Shown in pieces: positions 32,450 through 45,499 of a stretch of 64,000 bases of DNA (position 1 is its first letter; each line of letters starts with the position of its first letter). The notes under the pieces were generated by a model. It searched no databases. It was not told the DNA's origin and saw only the letters and a program-made list of their open reading frames with translations. Source of the DNA: Symsagittifera roscoffensis (Eukaryota > Xenacoelomorpha > Acoela > Convolutidae); NCBI RefSeq assembly GCF_963678635.1, contig NC_087070.1, positions 4,436,539 to 4,500,538 on the forward strand, given 5' to 3'. Both the position numbers and the translations under genes were made by a program.

Positions 32450-33770
32450 AACAAAATGGATTAAATCGATTGTTTCAAAAATAGTTGATTATAATGGATT
32501 ATCTTGGCAAAAAAATTTAAATTCATTGCCAAAAGTAATAGATTAAAGTTGATTATTTTCATTTCTAATGGATTATTATGGATTTTTTTTTCCAAAAATA
32601 ATCAATTATAATGGCAATGTAATCGATTTGGTGGTTGAATTTTACATCTTTAATGGTTTATAAAAGATTATTTTTGTGTCANNNNNNNNNNNNNNNNNNN
32701 NNNNNNNNNNNNNNNNNNNNNNNNNNNNNNNNNNNNNNNNNNNNNNNNNNNNNNNNNNNNNNNNNNNNNNNNNNNNNNNNNNNNNNNNNNNNNNNNNNNN
32801 NNNNNNNNNNNNNNNNNNNNNNNNNNNNNNNNNNNNNNNNNNNNNNNNNNNNNNNNNNNNNNNNNNNNNNNNNNNNNNNNNGAAAAATAAACAGATATCA
32901 GATCTGTTGAGATTTTATATTACAAAACTACACAATTCAGGCTTTAATAATTGATTACAACGCATGTCGTTTTGCAAAACTTTTGTAATGTTTATCTTTA
33001 TAACATGATCATTACCAAAACACAGACTATCTAAACTTTATATCTTAAAACTTTATACCGATTAAATATTGATTATATACAGATTACATACTCGCCCATC
33101 AGATAAGGTGGGTATACTGAAATTATTTAAAAATGTGAGTATAGTAAAATTATGAAGTAAGCTTTTCAATTCTATTTTTGTGCTGTTTGTTCTGAAAAAA
33201 AAAACTTTTAAAATGAAAAATGTGGAAATATCTTGCAGCAAAAGCGGATTGTCCTGGGTTATTTTTTCGAATTTTTTGTTAGGTTGTTTCACATAAGTTG
33301 CACTGAAAAAATTGATCATTTGATAGTCATTTGAAGAAGTTTTGCACAAAAGTATTTTTTTTACCGCTGCGGGAACACTTATTTTGCAAAACCTTAGAGC
33401 GGTCTTTATAAAATTGCAGTTTGCGGGCAAGAACGCTCCACATTTGAGTTCAACGCATTATTACACTCAGAAAAAGTTTTACCGCTAGCAATTTTTTGCT
33501 AAAAGTTGTGAAAAAAAAAAACTTTAACAAAAGTTTTGGACGTTGAAACTTTTACAACCCTAATAGTTTTTAGACAATCAATACAAGTTTGTACAGTTTT
33601 TATACATATTTTATACAGATTATCTCAAAATTATCTACAAATTATAAGAGATTATGTACAGATTACAAACTGGTTTTCTTATATAAAGTTTTTATACTGA
33701 CTATATACAGATCATCTACAGATTATATACAGTTTTTGAAGAATGGAAAACTTGATTATTTTGGCACTGA
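32450..33770. repeat. AT-rich simple sequence around the assembly gap
   Basis: Left of the gap are many variants of ATAATGGATTATTATGG and AATCGATT. Right of it, at 33060-33090 and 33590-33740, are variants of ATACAGATTATATACAGATT. Such sequence is a likely reason the assembler stopped. Short ORFs here, including 33062-33430 on the minus strand, carry no recognisable domain. Confidence 0.6.
32682..32881. other. Assembly gap of exactly 200 N
   Basis: 200 consecutive N, a conventional fixed-size gap. The true length is unknown, so linkage and distance across it are less certain than elsewhere. The reading frames that span it are meaningless. Confidence 0.99.
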
Positions 33771-35599
33771 ATTTCATTCATTTTTGTTGGAACAAAAATC
33801 GAATCTAGCTGTATAGAATCAATTATCATTCGTAAAATGGTTGTTGATGAATCGATTCTATACTTGCGTTAATCTGTAGATTTTTCTGTATCTAAAAGAT
33901 TTGTATTCATATTGTCGCTGCGGGATGGAATCAAATACCCAGGATAACTTTTTTGTCTCTTTGCCAGAAATCGAAATGATAACGTCTAAAATAATTGTTA
34001 GTTAACAATTTTTTTACAAAAAAAACAGTAGATTGATTTTTCTTCAAATTGTTTCAAATTCAGTTCAAAAATTAATCAGTTATAAAAACTCTCTTCCATT
34101 TGTTTAAGCAATTACTAATTTAGTCAAAAATTTGAGGAAAACAGGTTCAGACGTTGATGCAACAATCCTTCCGTATTAATTCACTGTTCCTCATTCATAT
34201 TGACTTGGTAATTCAAGAATATTAACTCACACTGCTAGATTTGCTATTTTATAACCCATTTCTACCCGGATTTTTTTACACAAACAAGCAAGCTGGAAAA
34301 AAAAACGAAAGACATTGAAACTAAACACTTTTTTAAATTTTTTTTCAAAGGAACGCTTTTTTAAAATAGTTTTGTTTGTAAAAAAAAGGCTATACAAATA
34401 CATATAAACGCTTTTTTCTCAAAAGTCTTGAGCATTCCAATCAGATTCCATTATTGCAGTCAGTTTTTACACATTTGTTCAGTTTTTGTAAGCCTCGAGT
34501 GGTAACACAGTTTAGTTTGCCAATTTGTCCAGTTTTTTAAAAGAACGAAGTTTTTGGCTGTAGCTGAGAAATTTGCGAACGGTTCTCTGGTCCCTTTCTA
34601 GCGCTCTTGTAATCTCAGTTCTATACAATTTTTCAAGAAAAAATTTCAAGTTGTTTAATTTATAATCAATTTTTCAAGTATTTGGTTAAGTTTTTAGGCA
34701 AAGAAAACGATTAGCTCGGATATATTTAAGTTTCAATTTTCTCAGTTAGCTTATTTGAAGGCATGTACATTACATGCACATGCCACTTGGATAATTATTA
34801 AAAAAATAGCCAAGTTATCGTCTTGCAATTTTAACCTGCTTCGGATCATGCATTTATCGTGGTACGATATTGATTTGGAATATCTACTTGTACAAAATGC
34901 TGGTTTGAAGCATGATACTCATCAGTAGTTACGGTTTCATGTCTATTGTCAAAAATTCAGATTTCATCTTGCTGTACTTTTTTGTGGAGAGCAAATTTCC
35001 ATTAGTGAAATTTCATCCAGTGTATCTCTTTCGACGGTCAGGCTCTGTGTACATTAACTTAATGAAAACTCTTCTTTTGAGAAAAGGAAGTTGAGGTTCA
35101 AGCCCACTAGTCGATTTTTGGGGTTTCGTAAAACTTTGTCTGCCTGTTAATTCTACATTTCAGACATCCAACGGCTGCAGTGATTTTGTTGACAATTTGT
35201 GTTGTTTTTAGCAGTTTCTTAAGTTGTTGCTGAAGATGCTATGTATCTGTTCATATTTTTTATTGGGAATGTCTGTTGTGATTCTCAAACTCAACTTCAG
35301 TTTAATTCGTAATCGGCTTAACAGTTGGAACCAGATATAAACTATATTTATTATTTGGTTATAAAATCGATATTTTATCTCTATAAAATATTTAATATTC
35401 ACCAATCACGATCCATCTAACTAGCAACCCACTTATTTGTAAGTGCTGAAATTACTTGTAATTTTAGCACCAGAGAGATTTGAATTTAACTTAGAAATTA
35501 GTTACCTCTCCAAGAGAACTTCAGCAATCTCAATAAGCCAGTATACTCTAGATCTATTGAGCCTAGCAGAGACTAGTTAAACAACCTGAGACTAGTAGA
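33771..35599. other. Gene-free stretch left of the envelope-bearing element
   Basis: AT-rich DNA with no supported gene. A small hairpin, GTGCTGAAATTAC / GTAATTTTAGCAC (35443-35470), lies close to where coding-like DNA of the large element begins. It may mark an edge, but no LTR or target duplication can be shown. Confidence 0.45.
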
Positions 35600-35619
35600 T
35601 ATAAGAGAAAGATTAGGAT

Positions 35620-38290
35620 CGGTATTAGACTAAGAAAATGCACGAATCTATCCGGCCGAAAATAAGATAGCGTGACGAGCAGACGGTGTACCCTATCCGA
35701 AATTTTTCTATGAGTTAAACCTAGAACATAACTCATCTGGTGCAAACATAAGTCTCGATCAAGACCTTAAAAAACAAATTAGTTTAGAACTAACAGATAG
35801 ATTAGAATTAGACAAAAATATTATCAAAAATGTTACATGATAATAATCTAATTGAAATGTCTCTACGACTCAATAGATCAGAACCGCTATTCCGCACAAT
35901 AATAGAACTACCAGGCATTGGAAGAAGACCTCGGACAAGAGACGATCTACGACTACGAAGGAACTTACCATTAAATTTCATGGTCGTACGGCAAAAGCCA
36001 GACCAAACTTTTATGTTTGGGATTTTATTAACAAAGAATTTAGATTTTCATTTGCAAACATAGAACCCTTGAAGAAAAATCTTCAATGATTACTACAGGC
36101 ACTAAATCCTATTTACTATTGTACAATAACGATTTATAAAAACATCTCAAATCGTTCTCTCTAAATCAGCAGTAAAATTGAAAAAGATATCTGAAAAATA
36201 TATTTATTGAAAGAAAAAATAAAAATTAGTTGAAAGGATCATTAATTATTAGTATATACAAATCATCCTGGCATCCCCCAGTTCATCACCAAAACATAAT
36301 AACAATAATTTAAACCAGTAATATCATCAAACACTAAAATTTTTATCAAATAAATTTAAATTATTTTTAATACCTTATCTAAATTTTTATCTTTCTTTCA
36401 TCTCAATTTATTCAATCTTAAACTAGATCATCAAGGCTTCCCTTGGATCTCCATTAGAAAATAAATTAAAATCCATTTTATATCATTAAAAATTATATAC
36501 TGATCATCAAGGCCTATCCTTGGATCAAAAAGAACAATTTTGTTCTCCCCCACCCAATTATAAAGTGTCTAACGACTTCAAACGTCGATTCACAACCCAA
36601 CCCTTTTTAAGGACCCAGGACTAATAGAAATTTTTCAATCACACTAGCTATTCAAATTAGGCTAAACAATGAAGAACTTCGGTTATTCAGAAATAAAAAT
36701 CAAAAGACAAGTTGTCGATCACTACATAAAAGGAATATGTAACTTAGCACAACAATATGGAATTTTCACCATAGAACTCAGTACAACAAGAAACTTCCAT
36801 GGCAAATATGTTATCCAAACAGATGATGTCGATATAGATTTTTCAAAAATAATCACAGAATACATTAAAAACATACAACATCAAAATTCACAGAGAGCAA
36901 ATTCAATTTTCACTAACGATGTTTTTGCAATAATATATAATTATATATCTATACTAGAAAAGAAAGAAACCGAAAGCACATCACCGGTTCAAACATCAAG
37001 ACATACAAATGTAAGAAATGAAATTGCCGCATTCTCAGCATTTTTAAAATTTTTCAATTAACGAAATTTAACCAAATGTTAAACACGATTTACAAAAAAT
37101 CTTAGCATGGTTTATAATTGACTATTTTACCCACAATTAGATTTATTTGCACAAGCAAGAAAAAATTTTACACCCCAGAGTACAAATGATGACACTGTCA
37201 TTGTTGAACAATCAGATTACGTTTGGGACCCTGAATGGTCTCATCCATCATTTCTGAACATTCCAATAGACATCTCAAGTCAAGCAATCAGTACAATAAC
37301 TATTCACAAAGATTATTTAAAAGTAACCCCACTAACAATAGATGCAACAGCTTTAAACTATAATTTATTTTTACCTGATAGACGACAAATTATTATTTTA
37401 AACTCAACTCTTGTACAACAAGAAAACTTAAATGGAATTAGAAATCTTACACAACAAGATATTCAAACACCATCACATTTTATAAATGAAGAAATAGTTG
37501 AAACAATTGTAACAACCACACAACAGAATATTTCACCAATACATCCAAATCTTATAACGCCAAAACCAAAGACTTCAGTGTTACCCCAAGTAACATTACA
37601 ATCTACAGTTAAACCCTCGGTTGCTGCGAAATATTCACATATGGATTACCAAACATTTAGACCAGTGACGGAACCACCGCAAAAACAAAGAATATTCACC
37701 AGAAGTAATTTTGCAGAACACAATTATAACTATGTATATAGATCGCAAACATCTAAACCTCCTCGTACAAATCAGCATAATCGTTCATTTTCACAACGAC
37801 AAAATCCCCAACAACACATAAAATTTCGTAAACCCACGTATTCCAACAGACCCAAGTAAAAACTATCCATTTTTTCAACAAAATAAAAATAGTAAAAAAC
37901 CATACCAATATAAACAAAAAAACACCTTACCACCTTACTATGCACCTAATTATCATTCATCAGATGATGACAATTTTCATGACCAAAACCATCAACAAAA
38001 TTTCAAAACCAAAGACTCCAGTCTTATCACGTAAATCAACCAGATATTTTTGAACCATATACACGAGAACAACATATGCGACAACCTAGATCAAATTACG
38101 ATCTCAAAATAATAATTTTTATTCACAAAACCCTGCAAATACTGATTATTATCAATCAACGCATATGCAAAACGAAATTGCACTACCATAATATTTGCAA
38201 CAACATGAGATAACAAAAAACCAACTGACAAATTTTTCACAAATGCCAATTGCCGCAGAATCATCAAAAGTGGATCATCAATAATGGGTG
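35620..38290 (+). pseudogene. Coding-like region upstream of gag, function unknown
   Basis: Part of the fossil element. Stretches with codon-like structure run from about 35620, including an Arg-rich piece (35830-36063) and a 130-codon open piece at 36669-37061 that starts MKNFGYSEIKIKRQVVDHY. Further right is a Gln/Asn/Thr-rich region to about 38260. I recognise no domain. It has the same A-rich, G-poor composition as the rest of the element, so I take it as part of it. It may be an accessory frame or an unusually long Gag leader. Broken. Confidence 0.5.
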
Positions 38291-39600
38291 GATCATCAAT
38301 AACGTCAAATAAACCTCATGGGTGGATCATCAATAACGTCAAATAAACCACTAATGGTATTCACAGGCACAGACCCTGAATATTCTGTAGAAGACTATAT
38401 AAATGCAGTCACAGCAAATTTAATTTTAAATATCGGACCTGAACCAATTAATACACCACTCCATCAAAATTGGATATATAGACTCACAGCGTTAATCTAA
38501 ACAACACTTGATGGCGGAGCTCAGAAATGGCTTCCAGTTTTACCAATAGATATAAAAACAAATTGGAAAATATTTACACAAGAATTTTCAAAAATGTTTG
38601 ATTCTGAAAGAAATAAACAATACCAAAGAGTTTTATGCAATGAAATTTGCAGACTACCAAACGAAACAATTAAGCAATTGGCAGTTAGAATCGAAACACT
38701 AGTTCAAAAAGCATATTCACTAAACACTCATGATCATAAAATCACGAAAACGACAGAAATTTTAATGATGACTCTAACACCCCAACTAAGAAAAATAGCT
38801 ATAAAAAGAGAGCATCACATCCCTCATCAATTCGAGAACCAGATTTAGATTTCAGAAAACTAGTTGACAAATTAGAACAAGCAGAAATCACAATGAAACT
38901 TGAAGAAACAGAAAATCTTTAACTACAATACGTTAATAGAATCGAAACAAATAGCACACAAATAAACAACAGACATGATTCAGATGTAGACCTAACTGAA
39001 AAAATCACTGAAATTTTGAACATATATGAGAAAAATCCCAATTTCAAAGGTAAACCATCTTCCAAGAAATGGTGTAATTATGGTCGAAGATACGGACATA
39101 GCATTGCCGAATGTAGACAAAACAACAAGCTAACCAAAATAAACCACAAAAGTACAAAGAGCCAAACAAATCATTCTACCAATACATGAAAAAGGATCAA
39201 AATTTACCAAACAAAAATATACATAGTAATAATAGCTCTGGTAAACCACTCCCAAATATTTCAAATTACTCAAAAAACCAATCGCCCTATAACCCTAATT
39301 TTAGAGGTAGATCACCAGAACAACGAAATTCACCAAATTTCTCACATAATAGATATAGTCGACCAAATAGCCAAAATAACCAGTATAGAAACAATTATTC
39401 ACGATCAAATTCAAACATGAGAGAGTTTTTTGATACCAGTTCCCATTCACATTCTAGGAATAGACACTATACAAACGATAGATTACGTAATTCATCATAC
39501 AATAGAAATCAAAACTACTCAAATAACAGAAATAGAAGTTATTCAAATAACAGAAACCAACGTTACCAAAACAATAGATCAAGAAAAAATTCCTAAAACA
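38291..39600 (+). pseudogene. Gag region of the fossil element
   Basis: A capsid-like Ty3 Gag core is readable: FTGTDPEYSVEDYINAV, WLPVLPIDIKTNW, FSKMFDSERNKQYQRVL, then ETIKQLAVRIETLVQKAY. A zinc-knuckle-like stretch follows near 39070 (KWCNYGRRYGHSIAEC), then a strongly Asn/Arg/Ser/Tyr-rich tail with repeated RN-YSNN units to about 39600. This tail resembles the basic RNA-binding end of a nucleocapsid. Broken. Confidence 0.8.
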
Positions 39601-40700
39601 GATCTAATTATCAAGGAAACAATATCAATTATTATAATAGGTCACGAAACAACTAAAAAAATAGGAACCCCAACTATAACAATCGAAGAAATTATTCTCA
39701 ATCCCCTTATCGACACAACAATCGTTACCCTGATTCCCAACACAAATATAGAAGTAACACACCAAAACATCAGCGACAAATTAATCAGGTACAAACAACT
39801 GAAGAATCAACTTCAGATCCCCCTGGTATTGACAACACAGAAAGTACCGAACTACAATTAAACCACATTAATTGTGAACCAACAGACAGCGAGAGTGATA
39901 CAAATAACACTATCTCAGTTAATATGATCACAGTCGAAAACGACTACGAACCCATTATATACGAACAACCCTTTAATTCACACATTTACGAAAATCAATC
40001 GGAACTTCTTCAAGACTTCTATACTAGACCCATAAGAAACGATGTATCAATTGAACAGAATGTAAACGAAATAAATACAGTAGTCAATAACGAAAAACAA
40101 CGCTCAAGTACAAATCACATTTACCAAAATATACAAGAAGAACACCCAAGAGAAAAAATTTAGACAATCCCATTTCTCTTAGTAAAAGTAAAAGAATTTC
40201 AACCACCCGATCTTGAAATAGATTTTTTAATTGATTCAGGAGCAGAATCAAATAATATTAACATCCCTAGTTGGAATGAAATCAAATCGTTACACCCAAT
40301 CCTAACACCAATAAAGACCGCCAGTAAATTAGCAACTGCACAAGGATCAACATTAGAAAATTACGGAAAAATTCAACTTTTCCTTGTTCCAATTGGAACA
40401 ATGGAACAAAGTAAAATTCTACATAAACCATTTAAACAAACTTTTCACATTACAGACATAAAACACAATATCATTGGCATACCATTCATAAATAAGTATA
40501 TTCCCACAATCAACATTTTGAGTTGCAAACTCCATATAAAAGATAAATACACAAAGACAAAATACACATCCTTAACATTCTTTTAAAGATTAAACGAACA
40601 ACCACCATTTTCCTCCAAGTTTTACCCTATTTACAATCAGGAACGAAAATACCTGAAACCACTCACCAATGAAAAGTATATAACTTTTCAATCAAACAAG
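39601..40700 (+). pseudogene. Protease region of the fossil element
   Basis: A Glu/Asn-rich linker leads to an aspartic protease signature, DFLIDSGAES, near 40220, followed about 85 residues later by the second landmark, HNIIGIPFI, close to 40470 (the usual I-I/L-G motif). Placement between Gag and reverse transcriptase is standard for the class. Broken. Confidence 0.75.
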
Positions 40701-43000
40701 TCCACCAGTACGATAAGGACCAAAACAAACAATATCTCTTTATGTCAGACCTTGAGTTTAAACCAATCCATAAATTTTTTAGAATCACAATCTCATCCAT
40801 AAAATACATGAAACATTCAAACCCAGATATTACTTCATTACACGTATATAACAATTCACCATACCAGATAACACTACCCTTAACACTGTTAGGATACTGT
40901 GAAACAAATGCTACAACTTCACCCACAAATGAAGTAGCATATCGAGTCAATAATACACTACAATAACTAGGTATAAGTCAATCAACAATTCTTGATGAAG
41001 AATTATCAAAGAACAACATAATAAGCAACAAAAAAGGAAACACTGACTACTTCACAAAAACACCATATTTTAAACCAACGTTTAAAATATCACATTATAC
41101 GGAAGAACAACAAAAGTTTCTAACAATGTTTAATTTTCAACATTCCCAAATAACACAAAAAGAATTCGATAAATTAGCCGAACTGTTATTAAAATTTCCA
41201 ATAGTTTATGCAACATCAAAATTCGATGTTGGAAAAATTAGTTCACCACTACACTTACCTTTAAAACCTGACGCAGTTTTTCAAAAAACAACAAGCAAGT
41301 AAAGTACCGATACATTTACAAGATAAAGTAAGAAGACTACTTGACATTTTAGAACAATATGAAATTATATCACCAGTAAACAAAGAAGAACAACCAAAAG
41401 GTAACACCTTTATCAACCCATTTATCATCTTAGATAAAGGAGAATCAATAAAAATTGTTCTAGATGCTAGATATCTTAATTCGCTAATTGACGAAACTAA
41501 ATGTAATTGGCCCATTGAACCTATTCAAGTAATTTTAACAAAAATAAATGGTAAATACTTCACAACCGCAGATATGAATAGTGCATACAATCAAATGCCA
41601 CTAGATGAACAGTCACGACGATTAACACAATTTGTAATTGGAAATCACCAATACGAATTTAATAGATTATTCTATGGTATTTCCATAGGACCAGCAGCTT
41701 TTTCAGCTTTTATGAGTAAAATTTTTAGATCACTTATACTCAAGAAACATGCAATCACATACTTAGATGATGTTTTCATGCAGTCACAAACGAAACACAA
41801 AATGTTTTTAATTTTAGAACAATCTCATCAAATACTCAAAAACGAAAACATGAAAGCAGCCCCAGACAAATCACATTTTTTTCTAACACGCGTAAAAATT
41901 CTAGGTCACATTATCGAAATTAGCACTATAACTCCATTGAAATCACAAATACGCGCAATTCAGAAACTTCAACCACCCACAAATAAAAAGAAAATCCAAG
42001 AATTCCTTGGAATGTTAAATTTCTTAAGTAAATATGTATACAAAATGCAATTATACTTGAGACCTTTCTTTAACATCCTTAGACAACAAAATAACTTCGA
42101 ATGGACCACCGAACATCAAACAAGATTCGAAGAAATAAAAAAAATGTTAACAGAACAAATATCAAATACAATCCCTGATCCAAATCAACCATTTTATGCA
42201 GTGTGCGATGCTTCAAACTTTGGCATCGGCGTAGCATTACTACAATCACACAGTGGAACAAACAAAATGAATCTTATATCAGCAAATTCTCGCTTATTTA
42301 CAAAAGCTGAACTACGACTCTCAACTCTAATGAGAGAATGTACAGCCATAATATATACACTAACAGAATATGAATTTCTGATACTTGGATCAAAACATCC
42401 CACAGTTCTATTCACAGACCATAAACCAATCATCTTTCTTTTTACACAAAAGTCTAATCCAAACCACCGAGTTTATAGATTTCAACTCATTTTAATGAAA
42501 TTCCCAAACTTACATATAGTTTGGACCGCAGGAAAAAATCTTGCATTACCAGATACATTAAGTATAAATACACCACCTGAACTACTTACAGTTGAAATAC
42601 CACAAAATATTAAATTCTATCTTGCAAACAATGGAACATCACCCAGATTGAAATGCAAATATGCAGTAAAAACTGATATAGATCAGTCACAAATAAATAA
42701 CTTAAAACATTTCCCACTCTATTTAGATTGTCAAAATAACCACTATGAAGTAGATCTTTTAGGAAAATCCACATTCAAACCAATTCCCTATTCACATTGG
42801 ATAAAAAACAATACTCAACAAAAAACAATCAAACAACAACCACACAAAACAGACACCTTTCCAATGAAAGAAAAAGAAAATTTAACTGATAAAATAAATT
42901 TATCAGGACCACCAACAAATAATTCAAAATACACAATAAATCAAGTTTTTGATCTTCATGACCCAATCGACACAATTCCTTTATCAAAAAAAGAAGTTTA
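40701..43000 (+). pseudogene. Reverse transcriptase and RNase H region of the fossil element
   Basis: Reverse transcriptase landmarks in order: IKIVLDARYLN near 41450, FTTADMNSAYNQMPL near 41565, GISIGPAAFSAFM near 41680, the catalytic YLDD box at about 41761-41772, then FLGMLNFLSKY near 42005. RNase H follows with YAVCDASNFGIGVALL near 42200, MRECTAIIYTL near 42330, FTDHKPIIFLF near 42415 and WTAGKNLALPDTL near 42525. The arrangement is plainly Ty3/Gypsy. A long piece here (41574-43001) is still open, making this the best preserved part of the element. Confidence 0.9.
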
Positions 43001-44640
43001 AAACATTTTGCTACCACCAACAGAAAAAATTACACTACAGTTATTACAGAAATATCAAAACTTTGATCCCGTTCAAGAAATATCAAATCATGGCACAAGT
43101 ATAAAACAAAACCAACAAAAGCTGATACAACAATATTAGGAAACAAAACACTCCTCCGATACTTTGGAAAATACAATAATACAACTATTAATGAAATCAC
43201 AGACCTTTTAGAATATCAAACACCCAATTTTAAAGTACTCTGTCTCCCCCTCAGCATGATGCTGATAGCATTTGAAATATCCCATACGCAACATACAAAA
43301 GGACACTCAGGATCAGAAAAGACATACTCAAATTTTACACAAAAATTTTTACTTCCCAAATGCAACAATTTGGAATAAAGTATTATGCAACGATTGCATA
43401 AATTGTCATTTGAATAAACCTTATCCAAATCAAAAACAAATAGCAACAAAACAATATTTCAAAGGACAAAGTCTATATTTCAATCATAGAATTTCATTCG
43501 ACACAAAAGGATCATTTTCACCATCCTCCGAAGGAAATTCTTATATTATGGTAATTTTTGATGCATTTACACACTACGTAGCACTCAACCCAGTACCACA
43601 TTGTAATGCTTACTACGCATACACAACACTTTACGAACATTGGATAGCTAAATTCGGACTAACAGAAATACTAGTCACAAATAACGGCACAGAATTCATT
43701 AACAACGAAATCATCACATTATGCCACCTATAAAATATCAAACATAAACCACGTACATCTCATGCACATTGGACAAATGGATTAGTCGAAGGTATGAACC
43801 GTTCACTACAAGAATACCTCAGATGCAAATACTCATAAAAATGCACAAGGTTATTGTCAACCCAACAAAGATTCAATTTGTTATAACCTACCATTACACA
43901 CACATGATGAAGACCACTTTCATCATCCTCAAACTTTAAAACTAGCTTCCGGTAAACATACCGAATGGATTTTTAAAAAGAGATAAAAAACACAATGAAA
44001 TCTTCCAAAAGGTAACAAAAAAATTGTTACAGAGACAAAATATAAATAACCAAATTAATTCACGCTTCATGCCAGTCACAGACTTAAAAACTGGAACGTT
44101 TGTTTTAAAACTTAACTTTAATACACAAAAAGGAATATCCAAAAAATTACAACCACTTCGAAAAGGACCATACCAAATAATTGATAAACCTACTGAAGTA
44201 ACATACAAACTCACTGACTCCAGCAAGAAAGAAGTCATACAACACCGTAACAACATTTTACCTTATTATCCCAAGGAATACGCACTTCGCGAATTAACTC
44301 AATAATATTCTTTCACAGGTTTACACATAGTTCAAAATAACCCACAAATAGAACAAAATCAAAATTTTAATACTACCAAAAATACAAAAACTATTCAACA
44401 GCAGAATATAGACCCTCAAAGATCAAACACACCAGAACCAAAAAAACTCAAAAAGAACGGCAAAATTGAAAATTAACAGAAAAAATGTTACCACAAGATC
44501 AACAAGAAAAATCCGAACACAGAGAATCATCACGTCTTAGAAGTCAACCACGAAAAAACTACAAATCATTCAACCCACACTCTAAAATATTTAAAAAACT
44601 TGAATTTCAGAAACCACCTTGATTTAAGATAAAAGTAAAC
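43001..44640 (+). pseudogene. Integrase region of the fossil element
   Basis: A zinc-binding segment is seen around 43300-43440 (HSGSEKTY, CNDCINCHLNKPYPNQ). The catalytic core follows with HRISFDTKGSF, VIFDAFTHYV, LTEILVTNNGTEFINNEII and, after it, LVEGMNRSLQEYL, giving the D, D and E positions. Near 44060-44270 is a C-terminal small-barrel-like stretch (LKTGTFVLKLNFN, KGPYQIIDKP, QHRNNILPYYP). A Gln/Lys-rich tail runs to about 44620. Broken. Confidence 0.85.
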
Positions 44641-45499
44641 ATTCTTTTAAATCACTTTGCACCTTCACATTTCTGTACAAACTTGCTGAAAATAACCTCG
44701 ATCAATTCTAGTTCAAATTCAACCAATAGAAATCGTTCAAATGGTCACCTTTCTATCTCTAATACAAACTTATTTAGCCGAAAGAAATTAATCTCCAGGC
44801 ATATCTATAACTATAACTTTACAACCTGCAGATCAAAAATAAGCAACTCGCTAAGACTTGACAACTAAAATATACAGCACTTCAATATTATAACCCTCCC
44901 TTATCAGATTATGCAAAAATCAACAAAATTTTCCAAATTAAGACCTCGAAAGTCCCCCAACCAAAAATGGCAAATTAGCCTAAAGTAAAAAAGACCCATG
45001 ATCATTTGGCCTAAAGTACAAATATTTCAAAGATACTCCCATTAATTCAACAAATGAAAACAATACTATGAAGACCTCCCGAACACGAATAAGATAGCCC
45101 TCAACAATTTTTCCTTAAAATCAACCCACTTGTCAAAAAATCAATAAACACTTGAATTTCGCCTCAAAACTTTAAAAAATATTCGACGAACAAATCACTT
45201 TGTAAATGCTTCTTTCCATAACAGTTGATCACATAAAACAAAAAGTTGTAAACCTCTTAACAAAATTTTTCAATCTATTTCAATTTTTGATATACTTTTT
45301 CATTGAAACTTTTGAAGTCATAATAATAATTTCTATAATTTTTTGCAATCTTTTTTAAAATTTGTATTCCCTATTTGAAATATATCTCCAGTTCTCCCAA
45401 ATCCTTGACTACATCTACAGGTACGAATACGTATAATCTATCTAAACGATACGAACTAAATTCAGTCGAAAAGATATTTTTCTTTTATTCATAACTTTT

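Noticed and set aside
32635-32954. Open frames spanning the N run
   Set aside because: They consist mostly of unknown residues and have no meaning.
35085-35110. GGTTCAAGCCC, a second possible tRNA B-box
   Set aside because: No A-box at the proper distance and no stem structure.
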